From Coemansia sp. RSA 922 (lineage: Eukaryota; Kickxellomycota; Kickxellomycetes; Kickxellales; Kickxellaceae), in assembly GCA_027577415.1 (NCBI GenBank), contig JANBQS010000234.1, forward strand, positions 1 to 25,237: a stretch of DNA of 25,237 bases, given 5' to 3'. This document shows positions 10,827 to 20,663 of this stretch, in pieces. Positions within the stretch are counted from its first letter, which is position 1, and each line of letters begins with the position of its first letter. The position numbers and the translations under genes were made by a program. The notes below the pieces were generated by a model. The model had not been told where the DNA came from, ran no database searches, and saw only the letters and a program-made list of their open reading frames with translations.

Positions 10827-12677
10827 TCACTCACTCAGTCCCAAGTCCTTTTCAACCATACGCGCACAGATTGGATGGTAGAACTCACGAAGGCGCAAGA
10901 ACGTCTGCTCGGCAATGTCGCGCCCATCTGGGCAGGCGTGTAGGAGGCGGTAGAGCGGGCGAGTGTACTTCATTCTTCCCTGCGTCGACAGCATGTCCAC
11001 AACAGCAGCGGTGGCAGTCATGTAGTTTGACTTTAGCGCTAGCGATAACCAGCCAAACCGGACCTCGCAGTTGCGGTGGTCAGTCAGCCGGTAGACCGAA
11101 TCCAAAGACGCCAACATAGCTGCGGGCAGCGGCGAGCGTTCCGCGAGACGCGTCAGGAAAATGACCTTTTGCATCGTCGAAAACCCGTCAATGTCTTTGG
11201 GCGAAAATTGGCTGTAGTCAGAACCATCTGCTGCGCTGAGCCAACGATCGGCTAGATCCAGGCATATCTGCTGCGGACGCTCGTCGTACTTGTTGCCGAC
11301 TGGAGGCATTCCCGGAGCAAACAGCCATTTTTCCCACTCAATTTGGTTCAGCAGCTCCGTCTTGGATGGGTCGTGCTCAGCAAAGTAGGCAAACAGGTGG
11401 CTCTTCCAGTCTTGTGTGTCAATCGACTTGCCCTTGAACGCATTAATGTAAGCCCGCATGTATGGCTCAAAAACGTCAGTGCCACCAAGGTACTGCTCCA
11501 AAAAGTAGAGCAAGTGGGCACCTTTATCGTACGGGACGGTCGAATAGGCATCGTCGGGGTCTACGCCATCGAGCTTGGGCACCAGTGCGGTCAGCGGGCT
11601 ATCCTTTCCATAGAATTCAATCGACTCTTGGAGGTCGGCCTCGCCAATGACGCAGCTGAGCTGGCGTGCATCTTCGCCGCTAAGGCGAGCAACAATCCTA
11701 CGCTCGAAATAGGTAGTCCAGCCTTCGTTGAGCCAAAAGTGCTCCCAGTTCTTGGCAGTGACCAGGTTGCCCGACCAGCTGTGAGCAATTTCATGTGCAA
11801 TAACGTCGGTCAGCGAGCGATCACCAGCTAGCAAAGTGGGAGTGACAAAGGTCAAGCATGGGTTCTCCATGCCACCAAAGGGGAAGGATGGTGGAAGGAC
11901 CAGCAGGTCGTAGCGGCCCCAGAGATAAGGCGTAATCAATTCCTCGGCGGTCTGCAGCGTGGTATCCATCTCAGCAAACTCCCATGCACAGGCGTCAATG
12001 TTCTCGGGCTCGGACCACACTGCACAGCGGTCACTGATCTTGGCCATTGCCAAGTTGCCAACGACCAAGGCCACCAAATAAGATGGAATGGTGGTAGCTT
12101 GCTCAAAGCTAAACACCGTATGGTCACCGTCCGCGTGGCTGCCCGTGGAGATTGCACTCATCAGTGCAGTCAGTGGGTTGGGCACGCGAATGCTGGCCGA
12201 GTACGCAATCTTGACCGACGGGCTGTCTTGACACGGGAAGAGGCTGCGAGCGTGGATCTCCTCGCACTGTGTAAAGAGATACGGGTGCTTCTTGCCCAAG
12301 GTCTGCTCTGGCGTTAAGAACTGAATAGCACCGCCCTTTTTAGTGGTAGCATACTCGATGGCGATTTTGATCATGTCGCCTGGAGAAGCAGCGGTTGGCA
12401 GCGCCAGACGAAGCGCGGTGCCGTAGATGGCATGCACTGTGCTGGTGTCAATAGGAAGAGTACTCGTCACTCCATCGCCGCCAAGTAAATGTGCACCTTT
12501 GACAGACAGGTGTGCCGTGTCCAAAACAATCTCTCGAGTCTCAGCAAGAACCCGCAGCTCCAGAGTTGCAATTCCAGATAGTTGCTGGCTGGCAAAGTCA
12601 ACTGCAAGCTCCAAGTGGACGTGCTTGGTAGCGAGCTGGTCAAGATTGGACTGCGAATTAGGATCGATTTCAAACAT
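10827..12677 (-). CDS. LTA4H: Leukotriene A4 hydrolase / aminopeptidase B-type M1 zinc metallopeptidase
   Basis: Cytosolic M1-family aminopeptidase; animal LTA4H also hydrolyses the epoxide LTA4, and yeast Lap2 is the fungal counterpart (family knowledge). Single exon, 616 aa against about 611 in human. The exopeptidase motif GGMEN is at 268-272 with E271. The zinc site HEIAH is at H295/E296/H299 with the third ligand E318 in LNEGW. The proton-donor Tyr is at Y383, and Y378 and D375 are also present. These positions coincide with the human numbering as I recall it. An RMK triplet at 568-570 corresponds to the carboxylate-binding Arg and Lys near human 563/565. The N-terminal saddle, thermolysin-like centre and C-terminal helical LTA4H domain (about 465-610) are all present. 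ATG 12677 gives a family-like start. The gene diverges from the PA2G4-like gene. Confidence 0.96.
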   Translation of the reverse strand: MFEIDPNSQSNLDQLATKHVHLELAVDFASQQLSGIATLELRVLAETREIVLDTAHLSVKGAHLLGGDGVTSTLPIDTSTVHAIYGTALRLALPTAASPGDMIKIAIEYATTKKGGAIQFLTPEQTLGKKHPYLFTQCEEIHARSLFPCQDSPSVKIAYSASIRVPNPLTALMSAISTGSHADGDHTVFSFEQATTIPSYLVALVVGNLAMAKISDRCAVWSEPENIDACAWEFAEMDTTLQTAEELITPYLWGRYDLLVLPPSFPFGGMENPCLTFVTPTLLAGDRSLTDVIAHEIAHSWSGNLVTAKNWEHFWLNEGWTTYFERRIVARLSGEDARQLSCVIGEADLQESIEFYGKDSPLTALVPKLDGVDPDDAYSTVPYDKGAHLLYFLEQYLGGTDVFEPYMRAYINAFKGKSIDTQDWKSHLFAYFAEHDPSKTELLNQIEWEKWLFAPGMPPVGNKYDERPQQICLDLADRWLSAADGSDYSQFSPKDIDGFSTMQKVIFLTRLAERSPLPAAMLASLDSVYRLTDHRNCEVRFGWLSLALKSNYMTATAAVVDMLSTQGRMKYTRPLYRLLHACPDGRDIAEQTFLRLREFYHPICARMVEKDLGLSE

Positions 12678-12931
12678 ATTTCAAAATTTGTGTAAGAGAT
12701 AAAACTCAAAGATAGGAGGGAAGAGTTTCAGAGCAGCGTGGGAATTCTAGATCACACCACGCAAGCAGTTCGGCTCGGCTCGCAGTCTGCATTGCATGAG
12801 CCCTCATCCACGAGGGCTGCTGGCAAGTGGGCCTTCACAAAAATTTTCTTTGCAGGCTTGCAAGTCTCCATTTCTCCCAATTCGATTTTCATCTTGCCAA
12901 AAAAATATTTTTCGGAATCAGCCAAGAAACA
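12678..12931. promoter_or_regulatory. Divergent promoter region, LTA4H / PA2G4-like, with inverted repeat
   Basis: This 254-nt gap lies between divergent start codons. It contains a perfect 7-bp inverted repeat, AGCCCTC / GAGGGCT, with a 6-base spacer at 12799-12818. A pyrimidine-rich leader and an A7TATTTTTC stretch lie just before the PA2G4-like ATG. The frame of the PA2G4-like gene is open through much of this gap but has no ATG there. Confidence 0.45.
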
Positions 12932-14071
12932 ATGAGCGCCGCGACAAAGACCGACACTACGATCGCCAATACCAACGTGGTCACAAAGTACAAGGCCGCT
13001 GCCGATGTTACCAACAGCGTCCTTCGCAAGGTCATCTCTGCATGCAAGGAGGATTCCAAGATCATTGACCTGTGCAAGCTTGGCGACGCCGCAATTGTAG
13101 ATGGCCTTAGCACTCAGTACACCAAGGACAAGAGTATCAGCAAGGGAATCTCCTACCCGACCAGCGTTTCGGTAAACAACATCGTGTGCCACTACGCGCC
13201 CAGCGAGAACGACACCACGTCTCAGCAGACCCTCAAGAAGGGCGACATTGTCAGAGTCCAGCTAGGCGCTCACATTGACGGCTACGCGGCTGTTTCCGGT
13301 GGCACCGTTGTTATTGGCGCTTCCGCAGAAGCCCCTGTCACTGGCAAGGCCGCCGACGCGATTGCCGCCGCCCACTACGCTGCCGAGGCCATCCAGCGCC
13401 TGATCAAGCCCGGAAACAAGAACATGGCTGTTACCGATAAGGTCCAGAAGATCGCTGGTGCGTTTGGCTGCAAGCCCATCGAAAACATGCTGTGCCACGA
13501 GCAAAAGCAAAACGACTTGGACGGACAGAAGCAGATCATTCTCAACCCCGCCCCCGAGAACCGCTCGACGTTTGCTACGTGCGAGTTTGCCCCCTACGAG
13601 GTGTACCTTATCGACGTTTTCATTACGTCCGGCGAGGGCCGCACCAAAAAGTCCGAGCTGCGCACCAACATCTACAAGAAGACCGGCACCAGCTACCAGC
13701 TCAAGATGAAGTCTGCGCGCGCCACCTTCAGCGACATTTCTAAAACGTTTGGAACATTCCCCTTCACCATTCGGTCGTGCGAAGACGAGCGCCAGACTCG
13801 TATGGGCCTTATTGAGTGCACCAAGATGGGCGTTGTTCAGGCCTTTGACATTCAGGAGGAGAAGCCATCCGAGGCTGTCGCCCAGGTGACGTTCACTGCC
13901 CTAGTCACCCCGAATGGCGTTGAGCGCATCACCCAGGGTGTTGCCTTTGACACCAAGGTTATTCAGACCGAGAAGAAGATCGAGGACGCAGAGATCCGTC
14001 AGCTGCTCGAGACCAGCACCAAGATCAAGAAGAAGCCTGCTGCCAAGCCCGCCGCCGCGACCTCCGCGTAA
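12932..14071 (+). CDS. PA2G4: PA2G4/EBP1-like protein (catalytically dead MetAP2 fold; S. pombe Cdb4 type)
   Basis: Member of the EBP1/Arx1/Cdb4 group, which use a methionine-aminopeptidase fold as a non-enzymatic binder of the ribosomal tunnel exit and of structured RNA or DNA (family knowledge). Single exon, 379 aa (human 394). It opens with VVTKYKAAADVTNSVLRKV, continues with the ISYPTSVSVNNIVCHYAP block (near residues 75-90) and has KKGDIVRVQLGAHIDGYAA around 103-119. MetAP metal ligands normally sit in that last block (a DxG strand and a later Asp). Here they read VQLGAH and AAVSGG, so the enzyme is expected to be inactive, as in EBP1. The C terminus is Lys/Ala-rich (KIKKKPAAKPAAA), like the basic, nucleolar-targeting end of EBP1. 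ATG 12932 is preferred because the upstream extension opens only with GTG. Confidence 0.93.
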   Translation: MSAATKTDTTIANTNVVTKYKAAADVTNSVLRKVISACKEDSKIIDLCKLGDAAIVDGLSTQYTKDKSISKGISYPTSVSVNNIVCHYAPSENDTTSQQTLKKGDIVRVQLGAHIDGYAAVSGGTVVIGASAEAPVTGKAADAIAAAHYAAEAIQRLIKPGNKNMAVTDKVQKIAGAFGCKPIENMLCHEQKQNDLDGQKQIILNPAPENRSTFATCEFAPYEVYLIDVFITSGEGRTKKSELRTNIYKKTGTSYQLKMKSARATFSDISKTFGTFPFTIRSCEDERQTRMGLIECTKMGVVQAFDIQEEKPSEAVAQVTFTALVTPNGVERITQGVAFDTKVIQTEKKIEDAEIRQLLETSTKIKKKPAAKPAAATSA

Positions 14072-14188
14072 TAACCTCGTTTATTAGTAAAAATTTCTTT
14101 GGCGTTTCGTGCCTGACTGACGCCCAAAGGTAAAGTGTTTTTAGCAACAACGTGTTATAGAGATCAATGCAGACTCTCCTACTACAAT

Positions 14189-14194
14189 TTTATT
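14189..14194 (-). terminator. Polyadenylation signal for MAM33
   Basis: TTTATT on the + strand reads AATAAA on the minus strand, 16 nt past the MAM33 stop codon, within an A/T-rich run in the 139-nt convergent gap with the PA2G4-like gene. Confidence 0.5.
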
Positions 14195-14210
14195 TTTAAA
14201 AAAAGAGCAA

Positions 14211-15050
14211 CTATGCGTCAATGAAGCTCTTGAACTTCTTCAGCCAGTTGAGATACTCGCCTTGCTCCTTGTACTCGATAAAGTCTTGCATAAACAGAGT
14301 CAGCGCCGTGTCAATGCTGCGCTCGGCGAGGAACTCGTCGACATTCTCCTTGAGGTCGTCGCTAAGCTGGCCAAAGATGGGACCACAGTACACTTGCTTA
14401 CGAGCCCAGTCCTTTTCAAGCAAGGCGCTAGTGGCCGTCTCCTCGTTAGGCAAAAACCTCATGTGGTCTACGCCAATAATGCCGTCCTCGCTCTCCAACT
14501 CCATGTAGAGCACAGGTGCTCCGGGCTTGGCGAACGTGGCCGTGAAGAAGATGGGAAAGTCTTCAGGCGTATCCTCGGACTTTTTCTCGGCCTCCTTTAC
14601 GGCGTCGCCCTGCTCGCTCTCGCGGTAGACAGAGATATCGGCGATTGGGTCGTCAATGTTGAGGATCTCGCTCACGTCAAAGGACACGGTGATTGATTCA
14701 GTTCCATACTGCTTCGTCATCGCAACCTTGCTCTCGCCAAGCTTGGTCTTGAGCTTGAATCCAGTCTTTTCGGCGAACGCCTGGATAAACTCGGGCTCGC
14801 CCTCCTCGGCAGCCTGCTTGGACTCATACTCAATCTCCTCCTGCAGAGTGTGCGACAGATCGCTATCAATCGATCCGTTTCCGCGAACTGGTGCTGAGGT
14901 GCTCAACGAGCGAGCTGGCAACGCGATCCTTGCAACAAGGCAAGGCAGAGCTCTCAAGGTGCCAGTAGCAACGCAGCGGCTGGTACTGAGAGCAATGCGA
15001 GGAACGCTGCGAGAAGCTGTAGAGGCGAGCTGCCGAATGATGCTGTTCAT
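14211..15050 (-). CDS. MAM33: Mitochondrial matrix acidic protein, MAM33 / p32 (C1QBP) family
   Basis: Acidic trimeric matrix protein that supports mitochondrial translation and oxidative phosphorylation (family knowledge). Single exon, 279 aa, family-typical length. The first 50 or so residues are rich in Arg, Ser and Ala and nearly free of acidic residues, ending in RSLSTSAPVRG, a good presequence with its cleavage region. The mature part shows the p32 pattern: an N-terminal helix (LSHTLQEEIEYESKQAAEE), then strands such as ESITVSFDVSEIL and FPIFFTATFAKPG. The C-terminal helices follow (DLKENVDEFLAERSID, ALTLFMQDFIEYKEQGEYLN and WLKKFKSFI), the last being the MAM33 signature end. Strong acidic bias is visible around 150-180. 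It is followed on the same strand, 130 nt upstream, by eIF2B gamma; separate promoters are likely. Confidence 0.95.
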   Translation of the reverse strand: MNSIIRQLASTASRSVPRIALSTSRCVATGTLRALPCLVARIALPARSLSTSAPVRGNGSIDSDLSHTLQEEIEYESKQAAEEGEPEFIQAFAEKTGFKLKTKLGESKVAMTKQYGTESITVSFDVSEILNIDDPIADISVYRESEQGDAVKEAEKKSEDTPEDFPIFFTATFAKPGAPVLYMELESEDGIIGVDHMRFLPNEETATSALLEKDWARKQVYCGPIFGQLSDDLKENVDEFLAERSIDTALTLFMQDFIEYKEQGEYLNWLKKFKSFIDA

Positions 15051-15180
15051 TTTTTCACGAGTCTAAAAGGCAATTAAAAAGAGAAAATGTGCGACAAAAA
15101 GTGAGAAGACTATCAATTTTCTGCGCTCAAGGATCGCAGTAAGCAAAATGGCAAAACCGATCAAATCTAATCAAGTGCGT

Positions 15181-16533
15181 CTATACAAATTCCATCGCGT
15201 CCTCATCGTCGTCAGTGTGAGCGGTGATGGTAACGCCCGAGCGCTTGGCTCCCTTTAAAACGAAGGACTTTGCGCCCACTTCGCAGTCCTTGAGCTGCGC
15301 GCTGTCGCCAATCTTGGCCAGCTTGCACACCACGCACGACTCCAGCCTGACGCCGTCGCCAATGGTTACATGATCCATGATGACCGAGTTGATGATTTTG
15401 ACATTTTTGCCAATAATGCAGTGAGCACCAACCACAGAGCGCTTGATCGAGCACCGGTCGCCCAGCTGCGACGACGGCCCAACCATGGAATCGGCGCCAA
15501 CTTGGGTCTGCTGCGCTAGCACGGCACTCTCGTCGACACGAGTATCCACCGTTATCCTCGCAACAGTGCAGTTCAAGTCGCAGTAGAGCGGAACCTGGTC
15601 AGCGCGCCCTGCAATGCCGTTGCGGCGGATGTAAGCAAACACCTTGAGTGGGTCGCTGTTGTCAAGCTCGCTGAGGCCAGCACCATCGGGCATCCCAAAC
15701 TGAGCTGAGGTGTCGCTCTCATCGACATGACGGGCAGGGCGGGAGAGCAGGTACTGGGAGATGTCATTGCTCTCCAAAAGACTGGGCTGACTTTGGGCCT
15801 GGACAAAGAGAGGCAGCAGGTCGTCCTGTATAGAGGATATCTCGGGATTGGCAACAATGTAGTCCAGCACCCACCGCTTAAGCACATATACGTGAGAGTC
15901 GCACATCTTGTTGGAGAGAACCATCGAGGGGAATCGGCGGATAAGTGACATGGGCAGCGATGTTACAGCCTGTTTCTTTTCAATGTCCTGCACCAGCACC
16001 AGGCGGGAGGACGGCTGGTCAATACCAACGCACGGCAAGTCCAGTCTGGCCTTGGACGAGCCACCGCCGCCCTCGGACTTCATCTGTTCGTAGAACAGGG
16101 TGCTGATGGCAGGGCGCCGGAGGCGGAACATGTCCAAAAAGTGGGCAGCGGGTACATCGACTATCAGGTCGCAAGGAACGACTATAACATCGCTCTTGAT
16201 CTGCGGCGCCAGCAAGCGCAGCGCATCGGCGGACTCTGTCACGTCGCCAAGCTCCTTGACGGTGATGTTGGCTATGCCCTTGTAGACATCAACGTAGTTT
16301 GAGATTTCAACCTCCCACTCGTGCGTCGTGACGATTTTGATGTCGAGTATACCGCCTTGCTCTAGCCATTGCAAGACATACCACAGCATGGGCTTGTTGG
16401 CAATGGGCAGCAGCGCCTTTGGCATATTCTCTGGCTCTGTCAACGGGTACATGTCACTGTCTGACATTGTTAGGACGATCGCCTTGAATTCGGGGGCCTG
16501 GTCATCGTACGACTGTGCTGCCGAGCCGAACAT
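15181..16533 (-). CDS. GCD1: Translation initiation factor eIF2B subunit gamma
   Basis: Subunit of the decameric eIF2B exchange factor that recycles eIF2-GDP; gamma pairs with the catalytic epsilon subunit (family knowledge). Single exon, 450 aa (human about 452). The N-terminal nucleotidyltransferase-like domain (about 13-245) has AIVL, PKALLPIANKPMLWYVLQWL and the SDVIVVPCDLI strand, all in family order. The C-terminal left-handed beta-helix (about 320-430) is built from hexapeptide repeats such as VGAHCII, VKIINSVI and VTIGDGVRL. The Gly-rich loop after the first strand, GGGSRM in human gamma, reads TMSDSDM here, so nucleotide binding there is doubtful. The frame opens upstream with TTG, but the first ATG is 16533. 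The C terminus is acidic (TDDDEDAMEFV). It diverges from the PIP kinase gene. Confidence 0.94.
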   Translation of the reverse strand: MFGSAAQSYDDQAPEFKAIVLTMSDSDMYPLTEPENMPKALLPIANKPMLWYVLQWLEQGGILDIKIVTTHEWEVEISNYVDVYKGIANITVKELGDVTESADALRLLAPQIKSDVIVVPCDLIVDVPAAHFLDMFRLRRPAISTLFYEQMKSEGGGGSSKARLDLPCVGIDQPSSRLVLVQDIEKKQAVTSLPMSLIRRFPSMVLSNKMCDSHVYVLKRWVLDYIVANPEISSIQDDLLPLFVQAQSQPSLLESNDISQYLLSRPARHVDESDTSAQFGMPDGAGLSELDNSDPLKVFAYIRRNGIAGRADQVPLYCDLNCTVARITVDTRVDESAVLAQQTQVGADSMVGPSSQLGDRCSIKRSVVGAHCIIGKNVKIINSVIMDHVTIGDGVRLESCVVCKLAKIGDSAQLKDCEVGAKSFVLKGAKRSGVTITAHTDDDEDAMEFV

Positions 16534-16931
16534 TGTGCGCAAGAGGGAATCGAAAGAGGGGCACTAAAAAGGAGTAAATGCGAAATTCTAAAAGAAAGGG
16601 CGTGCTTGAAGACTTGAGGCAAATCCTGTGGAAAAAAAGACAGGCGCCTATTTTTGGAGCGATTTCTTTTTCGCTTGGCGGCATTTCCATGGTCTGAGCA
16701 CCTTTCTCTTTTCCTTTTTTTCTTCTTCTATCCGTTCAATTTCAAGCATCTTTTGGCCTCTAGTTTGTCACTATATATTGTAATTTTTAAGCAAAGACGG
16801 ACAGACAGACAGACGGACGGCCAGCCGTGCCCAGGCAACCCACGAAACTATTCACAGCGCATTGTTAATTTGCACGCAGCACTTGCGATTGAGCTGGCGG
16901 GGAGCTGGCTGGATACAAAAGTGCCTGGAAC
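16534..16931. promoter_or_regulatory. Divergent promoter region, eIF2B gamma / PI4P 5-kinase
   Basis: This 398-nt gap has no supported gene. The + strand shows a pyrimidine-rich segment (about 16700-16745), a TATATATT-like motif near 16772-16779 about 155 nt before the kinase ATG, and a short GACR microsatellite. Nothing else is identifiable. Confidence 0.45.
16796..16819 (+). repeat. GACR tetranucleotide microsatellite (6 units)
   Basis: Six tandem four-base units, GACG, GACA x3, GACG x2, lie in the presumed 5' leader of the PI4P 5-kinase gene. Confidence 0.8.
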
Positions 16932-19900
16932 ATGGTACTATTGACACACCAGGATACGCAACACACCAGGTTCAACGACAACAGCAGCAGCAGCAACGGC
17001 AGCCACGGTAGGGCGGCACTGGTAGCCCTAGAGCAAGCAGACATCTTGGACATTACGGCCGCACTGCAAAAGGCCGCCTCTTTTGACGCTGGCCGTCAGG
17101 CCACTGCCTCTGCCTCACACTTAAGCTCTAGACGAGCCAGCGGCGCAGCAGTTACCGACACCGACACTGGGCTTGACGACGCGCCGTTTATTGTAACTGG
17201 GCCTTTGCTGCCTATTCGCCAGGCTCGACGCGGCATAAACCCAAACCGCAACTACCGAATTTTTGGCACACCGCCGTTTGTAGCCGCCGATATACATCCT
17301 CAGCAACAACAGCAACATCAACATCAACACCCAGACCCGATAGACGCCATGTTTGCACCGCCAACACCGGTGTCTGCGTCGGTATCTTCCGCATCATACT
17401 CGTCCCGCGCTGGGGCTGAGCGCGGGTCGAGACTCGGCTCGGGAAGCAGCGGCGCCAGCAACAAGTCGTCAGCCTCCTCAGCCTCAGCTGGCAACAGCGT
17501 CTCGGACACGCTGTCAACCTTGGAGGACATCTTGGCGGAGCGTGGGCGCCAAATTCGGGTGTACGATAAGCACCAAATGCGGGGCATTTCAGAGCTGGCT
17601 ATGGAACCCGTCGTATTACCTACACATCACTCGACTCACGTGCGGTCGCACTCATCCAACGCGCGTACGCCATATGGACACGGGTCAGAGTCTGACGGGC
17701 GAAGTGGGTCAGTGCGTGTCAGTTCGCTGCTACCAAGCGCACGGTCATCGCCCATGATCTCTTCACGACGAGGACTTAGTAAGTCGGTCTCCCCGCGCGG
17801 ATCCCTTGCTCCTGCAGCCGGTTTGGCCGCGCAGCAATATTATGTTCAGCGCGTTCCAAATGGTCCGCTCTCTGAACAAGAGCGGCTATCGAATGAGCTT
17901 GCTGCTCGCTCCGCCTCACAAATTTGCATAGCCAGCCCAAAGGCGCGGCTTCACGAGCAGAAGCAACAACAGCTGCGTGCTCTCACATCAGGTAAGCAAC
18001 CATAAATAAGTAGTATGTGCTACTGAGTTGAGTAGGAGTAATACTGCCGCATAGGCCGGCTTGAACTTGTTCTGACGATGAAGTCGTTGTATTGGAGCCT
18101 CATATGGGCGCTAGCAATTGTCCTTGACTCTGCAATGTTTTGTTTGCCCAGTGCCGTGTGTGACTAATTGCCAACTGGATATCTACTATATAGATGCTGG
18201 GGCACCGAATGGGCCTGCGCACCATGCTATCGCTACGGCAAGCAACGGCGAGCCGTCGGCGTACTTTGCGGATTCAGAGATGGATGGCAACCACTATGCA
18301 AATATGTCGGTAACGATGGATCGGCTCGAAAAGGGCGGGGCTGAAGCTCGAGCCGCGGCACGCAGCTCTTGGAATGTACCGAGCGATGACAATGAGCCGA
18401 CACCGACAGATCGCCAGCGCAAAAGGCAGGCCGTGCGCACTTCTGTAGTTACTGAGAAATACCACGTTCTTCCGATCCCCATCTCGCCAGGAGTACGGCC
18501 GCCAGAGCCATTGGCCATGCCCAAATCACTTGTAGGCAGCCCACTTCCGGCGTCGATATTTCAAAAGAGCTTCAGCTACGATGCTGTCGACGGGGTCTAC
18601 GGCGCCACTTCTAGCGAGGACGAGCCCCCAGCACAGGCAAGCGATGTGCGCATTCCACTTCATGGCCAGTCGACCGACCAAGTCCTCATGCGCAGACCAG
18701 TAGTAGCTGGCAGCACTCCGCCTGGCCTTGACCACCGTGCCACGTCATTTGATTTGGGCCGAATTGGCCGCGGGTATGGCAGCCAGAGCCGTTTATGTGA
18801 CGTGCGCCAGGCATCCCGCACCTCGGCGAATGATGACAGTCGAGACATGGCGGTCCGACGTACGCGCACGCGCAGCAGCACGCGGCTTGCCCTAATGAGC
18901 GAGGCCGTGGGCGGTCAAGCTGAAAAGGCTGAAGCGGGCTACGAAGGCGACTCTGAGGGGGCTTTGCGCGAGGGCTCGCGGGTGCTAGTGCAGCGCCGTA
19001 ACACTGTCGCCGGCGACAAGGTTGGCGAAATGTCCACACTCAACCAGCGGCCGGCTAGGATGAAGATGTCGCGCAACACCAGTGACTACTCCGATCTGGC
19101 TCCCAGCAAGGAGGAGCGGCGGGTCATGCGTGGCTCACGGCGGCGGCCCTCTGCCAACCCGCTTTTGCCCATCGGCACTCAGATCGCGCCTGGACATGCA
19201 AACTACGTGCTCATGTACAACATGCTGACGGGCATCCGCGTGTCGGTTTCGCGTTGTGAGGCCAAAGACTCGCGTCCAGTGCGGTTTGACGACTACATTG
19301 CCGCACACAAGTACTCGTTTGACGTAGTGGGCGACGAGATGACGCCCTCGTCGCGGTACGACTTCAAGTTCAAGGACTATGCGCCGTGGGTGTTCCGCTG
19401 CATCCGAGAGGCCTTTCACCTGTCAACCGAGGACTACCTGGTGTCGCTGACTGACAAGTACATCCTCAGCGAGGTGGGCTCGTCAGGAAAGTCGGGGTCG
19501 TTCTTTTACTACTCGCAGGACTACCGCTTCATCATCAAAACCGTTCACCACACAGAGCACAAGTTCATGCGCCAGATTCTGCCACAGTACTACGAGTTTG
19601 TGCGCGACCACCCAAACACGCTGCTGTCTCGCATCTACGGCCTCCATCGGATCAAGCTTCCGCACGGGCGCAAGGTGCACTTTATTGTTATGAGCAACAT
19701 CCTTCCGCCCAACAAGGACATCCACGCCCAGTTCGACCTCAAGGGGTCCATGCTCGGCCGCGAGCTCAGTGCCGAGCTGGCTGCCAAGCCTCGGGCGTGT
19801 ATGAAGGACAAGAACTGGGTCAAAATGAACCAGCGCCTGCATCTGGGCCCGGCCAAGCGCCGAGCCTTTGTCAAGCAGCTCATTGAGGACGTGACCCTGC

Positions 19901-20469
19901 TCATCCGTCTGAACATCATGGACTATAGCCTGCTCATCGGCGTCCACGACCTGAACAAGGGCAACGTGGCCAAGCTCCGCGACACGACGCTGGCCATGTT
20001 TGACCCGCAGACAACGGACATACAGCAGCTGAACCGTCTGACGCGTGCTCACACAATCCGTAAAAAGGTTGTGCACACCGACCCAGTTACGCTAGATGCC
20101 CTTCCGCACGGAACAGCGCCTCCCCTGCCAGAGTCCATGTTCCCAGAGCTGCGCCACTCGATATTCTACCGCGAAGACGGCGGCATTCTGTCGGCCGATC
20201 CGAACGACGATCCAGCCCAGTTCATCTACTACCTGGGTGTCATTGACATACTCACGCCTTACAACATGGTCAAGCGAACCGAGCACATTGTCAAGGCTAT
20301 CGTCCACGATGGGTCGCAGATATCTGCCATCAATCCGCGCAAGTACGGTCTGCGCTTCCTGCGCTTTATGATCCGCTCTCTTGAGGGCTGCGAGGATGTG
20401 CTACCTCTTCTTGACGAGTTTGAGCACACTACCTTCAAGGAGATCTGCCAAGAGCATCGTCTGTTCTAG
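16932..20469 (+). CDS. MSS4: Phosphatidylinositol-4-phosphate 5-kinase, type I-like (Mss4/Its3)
   Basis: Makes PI(4,5)P2 at the plasma membrane, controlling actin and cell-wall signalling (family knowledge). Two exons: 16932-17991 and 18194-20469, with a 202-nt GT-AG intron (GTAAGC...TATATAG, CTAAT branch), giving 1111 aa. The first 670 or so residues are low-complexity, Ser/Arg-rich and probably disordered, with a Gln/His run (near 119-134). The PIPK domain spans about 675-1105. It contains the ATP-binding Lys in IIKT (K802), DLKGS (D868, K870), catalytic MDYSLL (D930), and the VIDILTPYN segment leading to the activation loop. Within that loop, KRTEH places a Glu at 1050, the residue that marks PI4P (type I) preference, where type II enzymes have Ala. 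The activation loop end KYGLRFLRFM is normal. All catalytic motifs look intact. Confidence 0.93.
17992..18193 (+). other. PI4P 5-kinase intron (202 nt, GT-AG)
   Basis: The donor is CAG|GTAAGC and the acceptor ACTATATAG, with GTGACTAATTG as branch element about 35 nt before the acceptor. The phase 1 junction makes an Asp codon and leaves both frames open. Exon 1 would otherwise stop four codons past the junction. Confidence 0.85.
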
Positions 20470-20663
20470 GTGTTACAAATAGGTTTTATTTTATAGCGAC
20501 TATGGATGTTCATGACGAGGATCTGATTACCTGACTTATTTTTTTTCGTTACGCCTGGGAGCGTTTTTGGTCTATGCACTTCCTTTGGCTTTTCCTTCAC
20601 GAAACCCCCCTTTTATACTTTTTTTTTGGTGCTTTAGTCTCTTGCTCGTTCTAATTTCAGGCA

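Noticed and set aside
12827..12931. 35-residue upstream extension of the PA2G4-like protein
   Set aside because: The frame opens with GTG rather than ATG, and the family start fits ATG 12932 directly before the conserved VVTKYK block.
16531..16542. eIF2B gamma starting three codons upstream at 16542
   Set aside because: That codon is TTG; the first ATG is at 16533 and the extra residues carry no family similarity.
19483..20076. 197-codon minus-strand open frame opposite the PIP kinase domain
   Set aside because: It mirrors the conserved kinase core in another frame; the product has no recognisable motif.
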